Assembly: GCF_035083965.1 (NCBI RefSeq)
Contig: NC_089729.1
Location: 13,999,464 to 14,063,463 of the forward strand
Source: Branchiostoma lanceolatum
Lineage: Eukaryota; Chordata; Leptocardii; Amphioxiformes; Branchiostomatidae
Direction: 5' to 3'
Length of the DNA: 64,000 nt
Positions 1-13,200 of this stretch are shown here, piece by piece (position 1 is the stretch's first letter; every line of letters starts with the position of its first letter). The notes under the pieces are model-generated. The model saw nothing but the letters and a program-made list of their open reading frames with translations, was not told the DNA's origin and made no database searches. The translations under genes and the position numbers were made by a program.

Positions 1-322
1 AGTTTAGCATTGTAACATGATTACTACCAGTACAGATGAGCTTCCATTATATATTTGAAGTAGATTGAGACAAGAAGCAAGCTAGAAAGGATAGGGGAGT
101 AGTCTACAAAACAAACTAAAGTCAATATCTCTTAAATTAAGGAAGGTCAAAGTTCATACAGCTTGCATGATTTTCAACTCAAATCACATTACAGTCACAA
201 GTGATTGTGAAAATTTGCAAGTTAGAATTGTCGAGGGGGTATGAACTCTTAGCTAATTGATACGTGTGCATAGTTTTGCACTCAAGTATATGTACTAGAT
301 AATAATAATATGAATCATTTAA

Positions 323-395
323 CCTTTAGCACACTGAAATAGCCATTTGGCACCCCATTCTCTATACGTTACAGAGTTAGGCAGCAGGGAGAAGG
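323..395. mobile_element. 73-bp TTAA-flanked MITE (copy 1)
   Basis: The segment is bounded by TTAA on both sides (319-322 and 396-399) and has short inverted ends: CCTTTAG at the left, GAGAAGG at the right. A second copy lies in opposite orientation at 2444-2516. TTAA target duplication is the signature of piggyBac-type transposons, so this is probably a tiny non-autonomous derivative. It sits in the intron just upstream of the first TPP1-like exon in the window. Confidence 0.5.
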
Positions 396-438
396 TTAAA
401 AAGTCATGATAGGGATTTGTTTGTTCAATTTACCACAG

Positions 439-2362
439 ACAGATGCAGTGGAGAGCTATCTGAACAAGAGTACCAAGTTGCCGCCCAAGTCGTATTACAA
501 CACAAGCGGCCGGGCGTATCCGGACGTTGCTGCCCTCTCCGATAACTACTGGGTCGTCATGGACCTGATACCGACTCCCTTCATCTCAGGAACATCCGTA
601 AGTTTTGTTTCAGAACTTCTGTAAGTTTTCTTTTGCAACTTCTGTAAGTTTTCTTTTGCAACGTCTGTAAGTTTTCTTTTGCAACTTCTGTAAGTTTTCT
701 TTTGCAACTTCTGTAAGTTTTCCAGCTAATATTGTCTTTTTGAATATTTGGCCTGTGATTTTGAGATTGCAATTACCTGGCAGAATGTATGTGACAGTGT
801 ATAGTCATTCTGTCTTTTATTTAAGATGGTCTTTAAACCACTGCCACATGTTCAGGACCTTTCCATGACTTTCTCTCCCAACCACTCCCCAACCAAGGTC
901 GGCCCTGGCATGGGTTGGTGTAGTCTGAATCCCATCTTATTCCAACTCAAGTTTGCTCATCTGATCATGGGCAGTAGGCCTCAGCTCCGCGAACTCAAAC
1001 AATAGCGAGTTTGTCTTCCCCGCTGAGCAGTTGCGTAAGACATCCTACCCCATAGTTATGCAAATACTCCCGACGGCCCCCCGTCGTCCAATGTGAGACA
1101 GCCGCTCGGAGGAGCTAACTTCAAAATATCTCAGCTTCAAAATAACTTCAAAATAACTTCAAAATATCTCGCTCATTCCTCGCTCCGCGAGGAATTCGCT
1201 TGGCGCCTGTTTAAAGTAGGTGGGCGCCTTTGGGCGCACTTCGGGCGAGGTCGGCTTTCGGGTAAGTTCGGAATCCGCTCAGCCTATCACCCGATATCCC
1301 GGTATATATTCGGTATATATATAGACTCTCCTTCCGAGGCCTACAGCCTATGATCTGATCAGATCCAATCAGATAACAGTTTTGAAAGATTTACATACCC
1401 TATATTATACATATATTATATATACAAAGGAGAAGTACATTTAGAAAAATGTACTGGCCCAGGCCAAGGTTTTACAGGCCCCATATTTATATGACATATT
1501 TCTATGCATTTTTACTTGCAGCAAGAAAGCCCTTTCATTGTATTTTCTAACAAAGGAGCATACCATAATATCTTACATGTAATTCAACAGGCTGCTACTC
1601 CAGTGTTTGCTGGGATTCTGTCCCTGATAAATGACATGAGGTTTCAGCAAGGGAAGCCTGCTCTGGGATTTTTCAACCCCTTGCTTTACAAGTCTGGCTG
1701 GGACCTTCTGTATGATGTAAGTAGTCATTATACCATAGTGTGTTTTAGTGAAATACAGAAAAATCATTTGAAAAATCCTACACAATATATTATCACTTGA
1801 AGCATATGGTAGATTTCCAAAGACAATTATAAGATGCTAATAATGTGTCATACTCAATGCATGGGACAATATTCAAATGTGGAACTGACATGGCTTTACA
1901 GTTATTGTGCTGAAAATATATAAATCATAATTATGATAAGAAATGTTAAAGCGCACAGTCGGCAAGATGTGAAAACAGTGACTGTAATCATAATAAGGAG
2001 TTTTAGATATATTTTCATGTTACTATACACCTTTAGTTCATCTGTCCAATGGATTATGACTTGTGTATTTCCAAGCAGATTTAGTGTCTGGCATGTTTTT
2101 TACAAGGTTTTACACCATTTTTTATGTATTTCTAGTGGTTAAAATTTTTCTGTCTTTGCCGTCCCCTTACCGTGCCCTACATCTGCTTGGAGATTGTCGA
2201 GGATGTTGATGTTCTATTTTTGATTGACAGGTGACGGTGGGTTGTAACCTGGGTTGTCTGGACGACCTGACCAACCTACAGGGGTTCTGCCCCACGGAGG
2301 GCTGGGACCCCGTCACAGGGTGGGGCACGCCCAACTTTACACTGATGAAAAAACTGGTGTGA
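439..2362 (+). CDS. TPP1-like tripeptidyl peptidase (sedolisin S53), C-terminal exons only; 5' part outside the window
   Basis: Three coding exons, all phase 0: 439-597, 1591-1716 and 2231-2362 (TGA at 2360-2362). Together they encode the last 138 residues of a TPP1 (CLN2)-type lysosomal serine-carboxyl peptidase. Exon 1 carries the family segment [11 protein letters not shown] and ends on the codon of the catalytic Ser in SGTS. Exon 2 opens with [14 protein letters not shown]. Exon 3 carries [13 protein letters not shown], the loop that with an upstream Asp forms the calcium site in TPP1. TPP1 removes tripeptides from protein N termini in lysosomes. Intron positions equal those of the complete paralogue at 7249-21979, which supports the boundaries. 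The Glu/Asp catalytic pair and oxyanion Asp would be in exons left of the window. Splice donors are GTAAGT and acceptors end in CAG. Confidence 0.9.
598..735 (+). repeat. 23-bp minisatellite built from the 5' splice site (six GTAAGT motifs)
   Basis: GTAAGT occurs at 598, 621, 644, 667, 690 and 713, an exact 23-bp period. The first is the donor of the TPP1-like exon ending at 597. Each later unit repeats GTAAGTTTTCTTTTGCAACT plus TCT; the first unit differs at a few positions. The array therefore begins exactly at the exon-intron border and consists of tandem consensus donors. Confidence 0.95.
840..1590. other. Intron of the partial TPP1-like gene, with short degenerate repeats
   Basis: There is no coding exon here. 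Between about 1110 and 1165 the string CTTCAAAATA recurs four times, and 1300-1330 has GGTATATATTCGGTATATA. GC-rich stretches (about 1170-1270) look unlike the surrounding AT-rich intron and may be an old insertion. I could not define its ends. Confidence 0.5.
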
Positions 2363-2443
2363 ACTACATATACTTGAAAGCCTAGAAATATTCACAGGAT
2401 TTCTTAAAGTTTCACCATTTTCACAATCACTTCTCTGCTTTAC

Positions 2444-2516
2444 CCTTCTCCCTACTGCCTAACTCTGTTGCCAATAGGGAATTGGGTGCCAAACGGCTAC
2501 TTCAGTGTTCTAAAGG
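2444..2516. mobile_element. 73-bp TTAA-flanked MITE (copy 2, inverted)
   Basis: This is an inverted, diverged copy of the element at 323-395, running from CCTTCTCCC to CTAAAGG. It is followed by TTAA (517-520 of that kilobase); the left flank is TTAC. It lies in the presumed 3' UTR, about 80 bp after the TPP1-like stop codon. Confidence 0.5.
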
Positions 2517-2917
2517 TTAAATTCGTCACATAAAACAGGCACTGAAATTTACTTTACGTTGCGATTAGTACTACCGTTTCAACCACAAACTGAAGAATAC
2601 CGTAGGCTCACAATTTTCAGCATTGCCGTAAACTCGAGTGAATTTACAACATTACTGTATGTACTGTAGTACCACGAGTGGTTTAAAAATTTAGACAAAA
2701 TCATGAAAATTGAAGATTGTAGTAGTCACGTGGTGGTAGAATGGACAGTGCAGTCATGGTGATTGATAAATATATGCATTTAAATTGTGACAATGGAAAA
2801 AGGTTGACCTATATCACATAGTTATCATGCAGCTTGAATGTACATCCTTTTGCACTTCACTAAATTGTATTTTCTGAAGGCTTATCACTGAATTTGAAAT
2901 TTAAAAGCACCGTCACA

Positions 2918-2923
2918 AATAAA
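2918..2923 (+). terminator. Candidate poly(A) signal of the partial TPP1-like gene
   Basis: AATAAA occurs about 555 bp after the stop codon at 2362 and is followed by a T-rich stretch. It is the first canonical hexamer on this strand that I noticed in the 3' flank. The assignment is positional only. Confidence 0.35.
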
Positions 2924-3587
2924 GTGCTGTAACAGTTATAATGCTACATTGTCAATTCGTAACTCTCATAATTCAACTTGATACCCTGAGACCACCATCT
3001 TTTAAAAAAATGGTGAATTCAAAGAGATATTGAAGCATCATAAAAAAGCTTATGTAGCAAAATTCTTTTATTCAGTAATCCCTGAGTTACTGTATGTAGA
3101 CTTCATATATCCCAGTGTACATGTCCAAGACACACTTGATAATGCTGAGATAGCATTTTTTTTATCAGAAAGATCTGAAATTTAGCAAGAAGCAGAGTGC
3201 AATGTGAGCATGCTGCTATGATGACGAAGTCATTGAGAAGGAACCCACTTTCAGACTTAGACCATTTAATAAAAGTGTTTCGTGTATTCACGAATATTGA
3301 GTTTTTGTGTGTGCGTTTGTATTTGATACCCTGTACAGCCGCCCGTATGGCAATGGCTGGTTCCATTACATTGAACAACCTGTCACACCTAACCTCGCTC
3401 CAAGCATCCATATAAAGACACTAATGACATTGATTAAGAATTTCCTGCAATTACATAAACCATAATTATTATACTAGTGTTAACGTTGAATAACATAGAA
3501 ATTTTCACAAAATATTCACAGTTAGGATGTTATTGAACATCGAACCATCAAAACATCATACCTCCATGCAGCTTTTGATTCTTCCCA

Positions 3588-3857
3588 CCAGGTAATTACA
3601 TTAATCAGGGACTTGCCTGCTAATGACGTCACAATGAACATGGCAGCCGATTTGAAACTTTGCACTGCAGCTCGAAAAGAACATTATTTTTTGCAAGCAA
3701 ACAAAATAGATATTGTTATGTTATCACGATAATTAAGCACTGTTTGCTCATTAAATAATGTTTTTCACAAGCCGTGGTGTAAGGTTCAAAACCGGCTGCC
3801 GTGTACATTGTGATGTCATGAGTGGGCAGTAGTCACTGATTAATGTAATCACCTGGT
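3588..3857. mobile_element. Foldback MITE with ~85-bp imperfect terminal inverted repeats
   Basis: The left arm begins CACCAGGTAATTACATTAAT (about 3588). The right arm ends with the complement, ATTAATGTAATCACCTGGTG (about 3857). Both arms also share the internal GACGTCACAATG / CATTGTGATGTC and GGCAGCCG / CGGCTGCC pairs. There is no transposase. A related arm fragment occurs near 12845-12910 (GGACTGCCGT ... GACGTCATG). Confidence 0.7.
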
Positions 3858-4449
3858 GAGAGGATCAGATAAGAATAAGGACCTGGATCCATGGGAGTAT
3901 GGTTCCGATGGTTCAATGCTAAATAACATCAGAAGGGTGTGTATTTGTTTTAAACGTTTGTATTCCTTGAATAATGCTACTCCTATTTCTCAATCAGATA
4001 ATAAGAAAATATTGCATTTTGGTGTCTTATGCCCTTTAAAGCCATCTGTCAATTTGAGCTTCATCATTTTTTGTGTAAGGTAATAATCACATTAGGAGAA
4101 TCCAGATTATTGCACTAAAAACTTGTGATAATCAAATTGTTTTTTGACGTAGTTGAGTTTTCTATAACCTGTTATGATATAGGCATGAGGACTACCTTGA
4201 AGAGCTATAATAATTATTATTAAATATAATATTTCTGTTTTTTGCTTTTTTTGGATAAAGTTGAATTCCCGCAGTTCTAACTTAAGCTGAATGGGGGAGG
4301 GCGGTCTAAGTGTTTTTTTTGTACTCAGTAATAAATGGTTATGATTGCACGAAAATAATATAACAGCAGGTTGGGAGTGGTTGTAGGCCGATTCAAGGGG
4401 AGATAAGTTTTCTGGCCAGCACACAACACATCCACATCCAAACATCTGT

Positions 4450-4466
4450 GTGCACACACACACACA

Positions 4467-4537
<71 letters not shown>

Positions 4538-4549
4538 AAACACACAAAC
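4450..4549. repeat. (CA)n dinucleotide microsatellite
   Basis: Nearly uninterrupted CA repeats, followed by AAACACAC-type variant units to about 4575. The long Cys/Val ORFs on the minus strand here are only translations of this repeat. Confidence 0.98.
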
Positions 4550-4644
4550 ACACAAAAGAAAATTTGCACACACACACCAACAGGCACAATCCTTGGGGTG
4601 TAATAATATGCCTATCTCTGGTAGAATTACATTTGTATCATATC

Positions 4645-4765
4645 TGTGAATAGTTTTATCAGGTTGGTAAGTCACTGAATAAAGATGCTCTTTTTTACAC
4701 ATCCAAGAGATTCATAATCCACCGACAGTCCGTGGAATAAATCTCTTGGTTGTGTAAAAAGAGTA
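4645..4765. mobile_element. Small hairpin element related to sequence at 54,220-54,295
   Basis: It contains inverted arms CTCTTTTTTACACATCCAAG and CTTGGTTGTGTAAAAAGAG around about 40 bp. The flank TTATCAGGTTGGTAAGTCAC (4656-4675) recurs in reverse orientation at about 54,255-54,280, also next to a CTCTTTTTAC hairpin. Two copies with the same layout point to a dispersed MITE. Confidence 0.5.
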
Positions 4766-7201
4766 TATTTACTAATAGATTTGTATCATATATACTAAGC
4801 TTTCATTTCAAATCAAATACCTGCAGACATTTTTCCAGGCTTTACCTTTATTCATTGATATGATTATGGTAATAATGATAAGTAATAAAGGTTGCATACA
4901 TCTCGTCAATCTCAATATTCCATACTTCATGTTAAATATGTCAAAGTTTGTAACACAATACTTTAAACCATATTTCAACAGTCTTGATAAAACAGGGACC
5001 ATCTTTCCACTCTGCGAAACATAAAACAACCCTATCATTTCTTAATCTACTTAATATGATAATATGATAATTATGGTAGCTATTTTAACTTAGCAGTATC
5101 TTAGATGATTAGGTAATATCTTAGTACATTAGTCAATATTAATAGATTAGATATGATAATTAGATAAATATAACAGCATTGGTTTTATCTTTTTCATCTT
5201 GTTTCAGTCTTAGGCAGTATTTGATCATTGGCACTGCAATCTCAGAATTGCTTTGTGTAATCAGGAAGCTTTGTGATGTTATTAGAATCCTCATGCAGGG
5301 GTTAAATGTTACAGTTCAGGGCATACAATAGACTTTCAAATTCAATTTGATAACATGATGTAAAAATGATAAAAAGCAGAAAAGAAATGTAAGCCACAAA
5401 TGAAGGAAGAAAACTTTAAAGTTTCAAAGTTCCAAAATGATCTGTTGTTGTTGTTGTTGCTGGTATGTTGTTTTCCTGGCCCCTGCATCATTTTATATGA
5501 AGAAATTTAAAGTAATAGATCAAAATGGATATGAAACTGACAAATTTGAAGATATGTATTTTGCTGAGTTACTTCCAATTAAAACAAAAACTATTGTGTT
5601 CACCGCTCCCTCAACTTCAAACACATCTAGTTTTGCTTGATTTAGCAATCTAAGATTTGTAATAACCAGTGTTGCTGTATTAAATCAACTAAGGATTAAA
5701 ATATATGTTGAAGGTTAAATACAATTATAAGATAAAATTCACTCTAAAGGTGAGGCTTAAGATCAATCAAAAAGAAGTGTGCTACAAGCAAGCACTTCAA
5801 AGCAGAGCCAAGCAGCCATTTTTCTCCATATCAAGTCTCACTATGACTGGGCGCACTTCACCTTGACACTATTAAAATTATAATCAAAGGAATACTATGG
5901 AATATTATTAGGTTTTACTACACTTCATATAATAGCTTACTAATTTTTAGACTTAGCAGAATATTAGATAATAAGATTAGTATATATATGATTATATTCA
6001 ATACTCAATAAGTTTTTATATTAGATTAACTCAGAGCATATGTATAAAGCATGCATGTGACTGCGTTCGAACAGGAAATTATGCAATGTGTCGATTGAGT
6101 ATGTTGGGTGAACCATTTTAGGTAACAGTCTTTAAGAGTATTTCAGACTCGTGCAATGATTGCATTAAAAGCTGTAAAGCCATTAACATTTCAAGCAGGT
6201 ATTTTGCAGTTGTCATCATATGCGGAAGTGGAATGTTCCAAAAATCAATGTTAACGGAAATGAAGGTGTCACAGATTGATAGAAAATATAAATTTTGCCC
6301 CCTATGCCATGGTAGGATGGGCAGAGAATATTCAGGACTTTGTAAAATTCATTTTTGTAGATTTACCTGGACCAAATAAACATGGTGCATGCATGTATAC
6401 ATACCTGTGTATACTAAGAAAAAAATGTAATACTATATAGAATAGATATATTTCATTCCCTAAAGGTGTTATATAATAATGTATCATTAAATTCACTTAA
6501 TAAACAAACTTAGGCGATGCTTAGAATCAGATCTTGAACACAAAGCAGATGCCAACAGTTCCTTAACAACATTGAGTATTCTGCAAAAGAATGGGCATTT
6601 CACCTAGCTTGAAAGAACTAAAAGAGAGACTTAACGAAACCCTAGCTACTTGGTATTACCAAGTAATATTTTGTCTCACACACAATAGCATAATTGAATA
6701 GTATAATGATAGCATAATATTATATAATAGTTTGATCAACATCCAGAGAGCACATTCGATCAATAGATTGGTTCTCAGTTGCCTAACCTCCTTGGAAATA
6801 CCATCAAGACTTCATTTATGCACAGTCATTGGCAAGCCTACACACTTTTGTGTTAACTTGGAAATGATTTATTAGGATAAAAATTAAATTACAGTTCATA
6901 AATATCTTGCCGCGATATGGAAAGGTTATAAAAGCAGAATTTTGATAAATGCATTGCCTGTTACTATATTGGGCCATAGTGTCTAAAACATTTGTTTTTG
7001 TAGATGAAATACATACAGTATATAGTTCACCAGTATTTAATGATTTGTGTAATATTTCATTTTGATGTGTAATGCTCTAGGACAAATTTCCCTTTTGTAA
7101 AAAAATGGATATCTTTTGTCAATTAATAATAGACTTTCTGTCAGACTTGGTCAAAAACTGAAATGTAGTTTGAAATTTTGTAGGTTGCCTCAGTGCACAA
7201 A

Positions 7202-7207
7202 TTTATT
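7202..7207 (-). terminator. Candidate poly(A) signal of the complete TPP1-like gene
   Basis: On the minus strand AATAAA lies 42 bp past the TGA stop (7251-7249). Such a short 3' UTR is possible but unproven. Other AATAAA-like sites lie further downstream in this AT-rich flank. Confidence 0.4.
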
Positions 7208-7248
7208 GTCAAATTGGTTATTTCGAAGGATTCCATATCACATTGTAA

Positions 7249-10200
7249 TCAGACATCCATCACTGCCTTTAGCATGGTAGGGAAGTTTGGGTTGCCCAGT
7301 CCAGTCACAGGGTCCCATCCTTCCTCAGCAAAGAATCCCCTGTCGTAGAATTCACTCAAATCGCACCCAGCGTTGTAGCCTTTGGTTACCTACCAATCAA
7401 ATCATCATAGAAAAATGTAGTCACTCAATCAGCTAGGTAGAAGCATGTAGTCACATTCATTTTTTTAATATGGCTGCTCACTAAAAGCATTTGAGGATCA
7501 GTTCTAAATCTTATCTAAGGCCACAGCAAGTAAATTTCTTGGATGACAACCTCCGCAGACTCCAAAACTATTGAGTTTGAGCCTCAAGTTTGCTGCATCA
7601 TATCAAACAATTACACAACACAGAAAGCCTTCGGACATATCTTTGGAGGGCAATGAAATTTCATTTTCTTTTTTTTAAATGAGGCGAAAATTAATGAGCG
7701 CGCTGATGTCATCCATAAAATGTACTTGCTGTGGCCTAACAAAACAACCACACAATCATCTTTGCTCTGTTTCTTCCCACATTGCTTGCAAACTCTAAAA
7801 GGTCAAAAATAAATGTTTACTTACGTCGGTCAACGTTTCGGGATTTTGGTAGAGGAAGGGGTTCACAAATCCAAGGGGTGGCAGACCTGCGGCGAGCCTG
7901 TGGTCATTTAAATGGGCTAGAATCCCAGCAACCACTGGACAAGATGCCTGGATGACCAAGAGCAATTATTACAGTATTATAAATACAATGTAGTATCACT
8001 TATTCATAAGGATATTTTTGCGAGAATGATCTCGATCAGGACATCCTGCTTGCCTGGTTCTATTAAAAAAATATCATGGAAATCCGACGTTTCTCTCTTC
8101 AGTTATTCTCCTTAGAATATTTTCACAATAACGCCCCTGCAGTTCCAGAACAAGCGGAAAGGGGGCCTACCCTACACCAATTCTTCATTACGTCACAAGC
8201 TATCTGCCACAAAAAAAATCAAGACCATAGCACGTCCAGGTCAAGGTTGTTTGAACACCCGTCCACATACCAAATTTCATCGTAATCCATCAAGAGGTTC
8301 TTGAGTTATGCTGATTACAGTAGTCCGGAAACACAAAGGCACAGACAGACAGAGACACAGACACGCCAAAAACTATATCTCCATTTTTCATGGAGATAAT
8401 AAACATGCCCTTCCAGAGGAAGACCGTGTGTGGTCGATCAAATCTTAAATAAACACATTAATTTTCACTTTTACATGTAGATACCACATATTTTTACTAA
8501 GTCTAAAGAAGTACACTTTGACTAGATACAAATTTAATCTTTTAGAATCATACTTGCACACATATCAATTATCCTGTTTTCCTTTCAAAGAATTGTACTT
8601 AAGAAATACGATAAAGTCCTACATGACTGTACAGTCAATGTAAAATGTGAAATGATGAAAAAGTGTAAAAGCGTAGTTATCGAAAAATAATTGTTTTACC
8701 TGATTTAAAAAAATCCTTTTCTAATGGACACTTCAGATATCAATTTGTCAAATGTGTCAAAAAACACTGCCAGAAAAGTTTTGTTAATGAATGCGTAGAT
8801 TTTGAACCAAAAACTTACAGATGTTCCTAAGACACCTGGAACAGGGACTATGTTGTTAACAACCCAGTAGTGGTTGCTGACAGCGGCTATGTCAGGGTAC
8901 CCCCGTCCGACTCGATTGTAATATGATGCTGGTGGCATTTTCTCCGGATCAGACATCTTGAAGTATTTGTCCACTAGCTCTTTCTGTAAAACATCATGGA
9001 TCACTCTTTAATGAAAGAGTTTTGACATTAAGTACAAGACTTAGTTATACTTATTACATGTATTTACATATTAGAATCTGAATGACAGCACGATGTTCTG
9101 CAACAGACCAAGATGAGTATATATAAAAACATTTATGAAAACAATAATTTAGATTATGAAAATAATGTAATAAAGAGCCATTTCCTGGCATTATGTTGAT
9201 GAAGGTTAGACATCCAGGTAAACAATACATACAGGAAGGCAAATCAATCTCTACAATTTATTAAGATACAGCCATCCAGATGTTTTAAGTGACATCTGTA
9301 ATCTTCTTCTGAATCAGTGGCACGTATTACCTCACTCATTGTTACCATGTCAGTCATGCACTTGGAACACCCTCCAGATTAATTTTGGAAAATACATTGC
9401 ACTTTGGACTAATGATTGTCGCATTTGACAGTTTATACTTACAGAATTGATATTTTGTGAACAACTTCCTTGCCACTAAATGGATTATAACTAACCCCAA
9501 TGGGGATCGTCACACATCGTTGAAAATTGAAAAATCTTCAAATCTTTCTAGAAAATCTTCAGATTTTATGGAAAATCTTCAGATTGTTAGAAAGTATCTT
9601 CAGATTGTTTTGCGATTGGTTTCAAACAATCTTAAGATCTTTTATGTGATTTTCAAAGTTATGTTTGAACTTCCTTTAGTATTGATTAGTATGATACGAA
9701 ATTACAAGAATGCTATTAATGTTTTTTTTTTCTTTTTAATCAATTCGTCAGAGGCTGATGTTGCCATTGATTTACGAAGAAATGCGTTTCAATTGTTACT
9801 GTAGCAGCATCTCTTCACCCTAGGTCAGAAACATCAATGCTCGAGACAAGCATGACTTCACTGACCCATTAGGAGAAGAAGGGGTTACGAAGGCTGCTCG
9901 GGAAATTCCCTACCCCATTTTTAGGCCGGAATGTTTTTGATCCACTCACATCGGGGCATGCCCCTACTCTTTTTTGAAAGATGTGGTGGGTTCTTTTACG
10001 TGCTCAATGTGTGACTCTCCTCAAACACGGAACCTCCATTTAACGTCCTATCCGAGGGACATCTCTAACCGAAGTTCAAAGGTACTCATTTACCCCTGAG
10101 TGAAGTGAGGAAATTTGTGTTAAATGCCTTTCCCAAGGGCACAACGACGGGGCGCATGTCCAGACATGTCTGGGGGCAACTCGGGATCGAACGCAGGTCC

Positions 10201-13200
10201 CCTTGTTTGACAGTCGTATGGCTTACTGAGACTGTAAGAGATTACAGGTACCTGATAGTCTGGCGCGTCGAAGAAGTTGCTAAAGCCTCCACCGCTAATG
10301 TCATAACCTTGCTCTTCACCGATGCCAAACGGTTTTATAAATGCGGTTCCACCGACAGTTGTGACATACGGACTGTAGCAACAGAGACAGGAGAAATACA
10401 GAGTTACACAATGTCTCGCTGTCAGGGGCTTATCGGTACATGGGCCACTAGACGGTTGATTTAATTCAAGCCCTGGTCAAACTCCTGCTCACTGCCGCAC
10501 TGATACTTAAAGTTTTCATGCTGCTGGCACAGTGATTTCACAGCAATTATGACTGTCCAAGTTTCCCCCCCTAAACTGCCAACCCATCAAAGCCTTGAAC
10601 CAATTAGTTGGAGCAATACCCCATTGATTCCATTTACTGTCACGGCAATTATCTAGTGGTCATGCTCCATCTATAGATTAATTGAGGAGGATATATGACT
10701 GGACTGAGACGGCATCAATGCCCAAATTCTGCGTCGTTTGGCATCAATGCCAGGCCTGTGCAGCACTGAACACAACTTTCGCAAGGGCTTAGGCTAAGAA
10801 ATGCAGTGTTCTCAGGTGTCCATTGCAGTTCATGTTGATAAATTGTTTAGTGCAGCCCTTTTAGATTCTTAGGTGACAGTGACCGCATTTTTACACTCAA
10901 TCTGTCAAATGCACATTGTTAAATGGAAAAGCTAAAGTCTGTCACATGATAAAAAGACGATTGCTCCAACTAAAGTCATATCACAATCATGCAATTACTT
11001 CGATTGGGTAGTAAATACTTGTTGAAAACTTGGTATAACATATAAATATATATACATGTATATACATATATACAGAATTTGGGAAACAGAGTCTTTGAAT
11101 TTGATTTGAGCTTAGCCTAGAAATATAATATCTGAAACAGGTGACATAGGAAAATATGTTATTTTCAGGTCATTTTCTTAAACATCTCAATATCTTCTAC
11201 ATCCGTTTGGAAGAATAGCTGAAATGCCAGGCTAATTGTGGATCCAATCTTTGGGGATCAACTCCCTAAGACAGAGAACATAACTGAAGGTCTATACAGT
11301 CAATAGTAATAAGCCATGAACCATAATATAACGTGGCATTCATCATTCAGTTAGCACATGACTACATAGAAGAATCCAGGTTGCCAATGATAAAAACATT
11401 TAAAAAATTAGGTCATTCCTACCTGGTTGAAGGAAACTGTGGCTCAAAGTGTTTATTATCATGGCATCCTGCTCCATCATCCCCTGTGCATCAAACAAAG
11501 TGTATTCGTCAGTGAAATCCAATACAACAATGATCTTACATTTACACTATGCAGCCTTAGATTTCAACCATAAAAGATGACAAAGGATAAATTTGAAAGA
11601 TGTTACAGTATTGGATTGTCCTTTGCACTAAAAATGGATTAGATATGAATTAAATTTAAAACAGATATCCATATCTGTTCACAAAGTTATTACGTGTTAT
11701 TACATTATATATGAATATATCAACAATCAAGAATTTAATATATATAGCTGCTATTAGCTAGACTAAGAATTATGGCATAGAGAAAAACAAAACTTGCTCA
11801 TGGTGATGAAAGTGGTATGACGTAATGAAACAAGCGACTTTTTGGATTGAATCAGCCCATTTAACGTTGCTGTCAATGAAGCGTCATGTATTAAACTATT
11901 TTCCCTAGTGATATCATGATATTACAATATCTTTGCTCCTTTGAAATTACAGGAAAGGCAATTTTTCATAATGATTTTGTTCAGTTAAGTAATTATATAC
12001 TGGACTCATGTACAGACCTGAAGCAAAAAGTAATGTGAGTCCCCTTACACCAGCCTTCATGAACTCTGTGTTGATCCTGTTCATATAATCAGGGTCAACT
12101 GTCCTCTCTTTATCTGAGTAGCTGGCGCTGTTAACAAGTGGTGCATTTTCCATATCACTGAGGTCAATCAGCCACTGAAGAAAGGGTTCTTGCTGCTCAT
12201 GTCGGCCTATTGGTGTGAAATAATGATTAGGCCACACCATTTGATTTTTTCATTCTCGGAATCACTTTTATCTTTCCCAAATTGCAAAAAAAAAAATTCA
12301 CCACACCTCCCATGTAAGAAATTTTTACTCACTACATCTCTATAAAGTCATTCTACAACTTTCCAGTAATAGTAAAATCGCCTAACTGCCTATACATGAT
12401 AACCTAATAGTAGTACCCAGATGAGTTGGTAGTCTGCCATAGAATGTTTTTGATAATCCTATTATCCTTTATGTTATATAAGCCCCTATTATATATATCC
12501 TCACCCCACCCTTTCTGCAATTTTTTTCCGCCCTGTCGCAGGTTCCCGGAAAAGGTGGGGTGGGCTAGTTGGGTGGGCTATCTCAGCATGCTACCCTTTC
12601 TGGGCCCCAAGGCTATTAATGGGGGCTAGGCCTCTGATGGAATTTCCATGAGGAAAAGATGGGTCAATCTGTGGGTGGTGCTAGAGGGAAGGCAACAGCT
12701 AATCATATGACAGGGGCATAAACGTTCTTTTGAGAAGCAAACAGTGCACTATCATTTTAAATTATGATACATACCAGATTGCAAATGTCTGTTTTTGTAA
12801 ATTCACTTTTCTGCTCTCAAAAGAATGTCTTTCAAGAGTCACGGTACCAGGTTCTGAACCCGGACTGCCGTCTTTACTATGACGTCATGTGCCGCAAATT
12901 AACTTGATTACTCGAAAGAACGAGAAGTATGATTTCTACGATTCAATGTTCGTTAACATTAGAAGTATTTGGTGCAAAAGTCTACGTTCATTGAACAATA
13001 CTAATTAAGTATGATTATAATGATTATTGAATATAGTCATGAGCATTTTAAGTTCGACATATTTTTATGTCATATATTGTACATACCTGCAGTGTACCAG
13101 AACCAAGTGGTGATGTTGTTCCCTGTGCTCATTATGTACTGTGTGTCCAGACTAGCCTCTATTCCCGATAGCCCACCAGGGACTTCACCGACTACCTTGT

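Larger units (their letters stand above)
2924..7201. other. Gene-free interval between the two convergent TPP1-like genes
   Basis: The interval is AT-rich with no exon-like ORF on either strand. It contains a foldback MITE (about 3588-3857), a CA microsatellite (4450-4549), a hairpin element (about 4645-4765) and a short GTT microsatellite near 5443. I see no RNA gene. Confidence 0.6.

Noticed and set aside
4107..4702. Cys/Val-rich ORFs up to 160 codons on the minus strand
   Set aside because: They are translations of the CA microsatellite at 4450-4549 in several frames.
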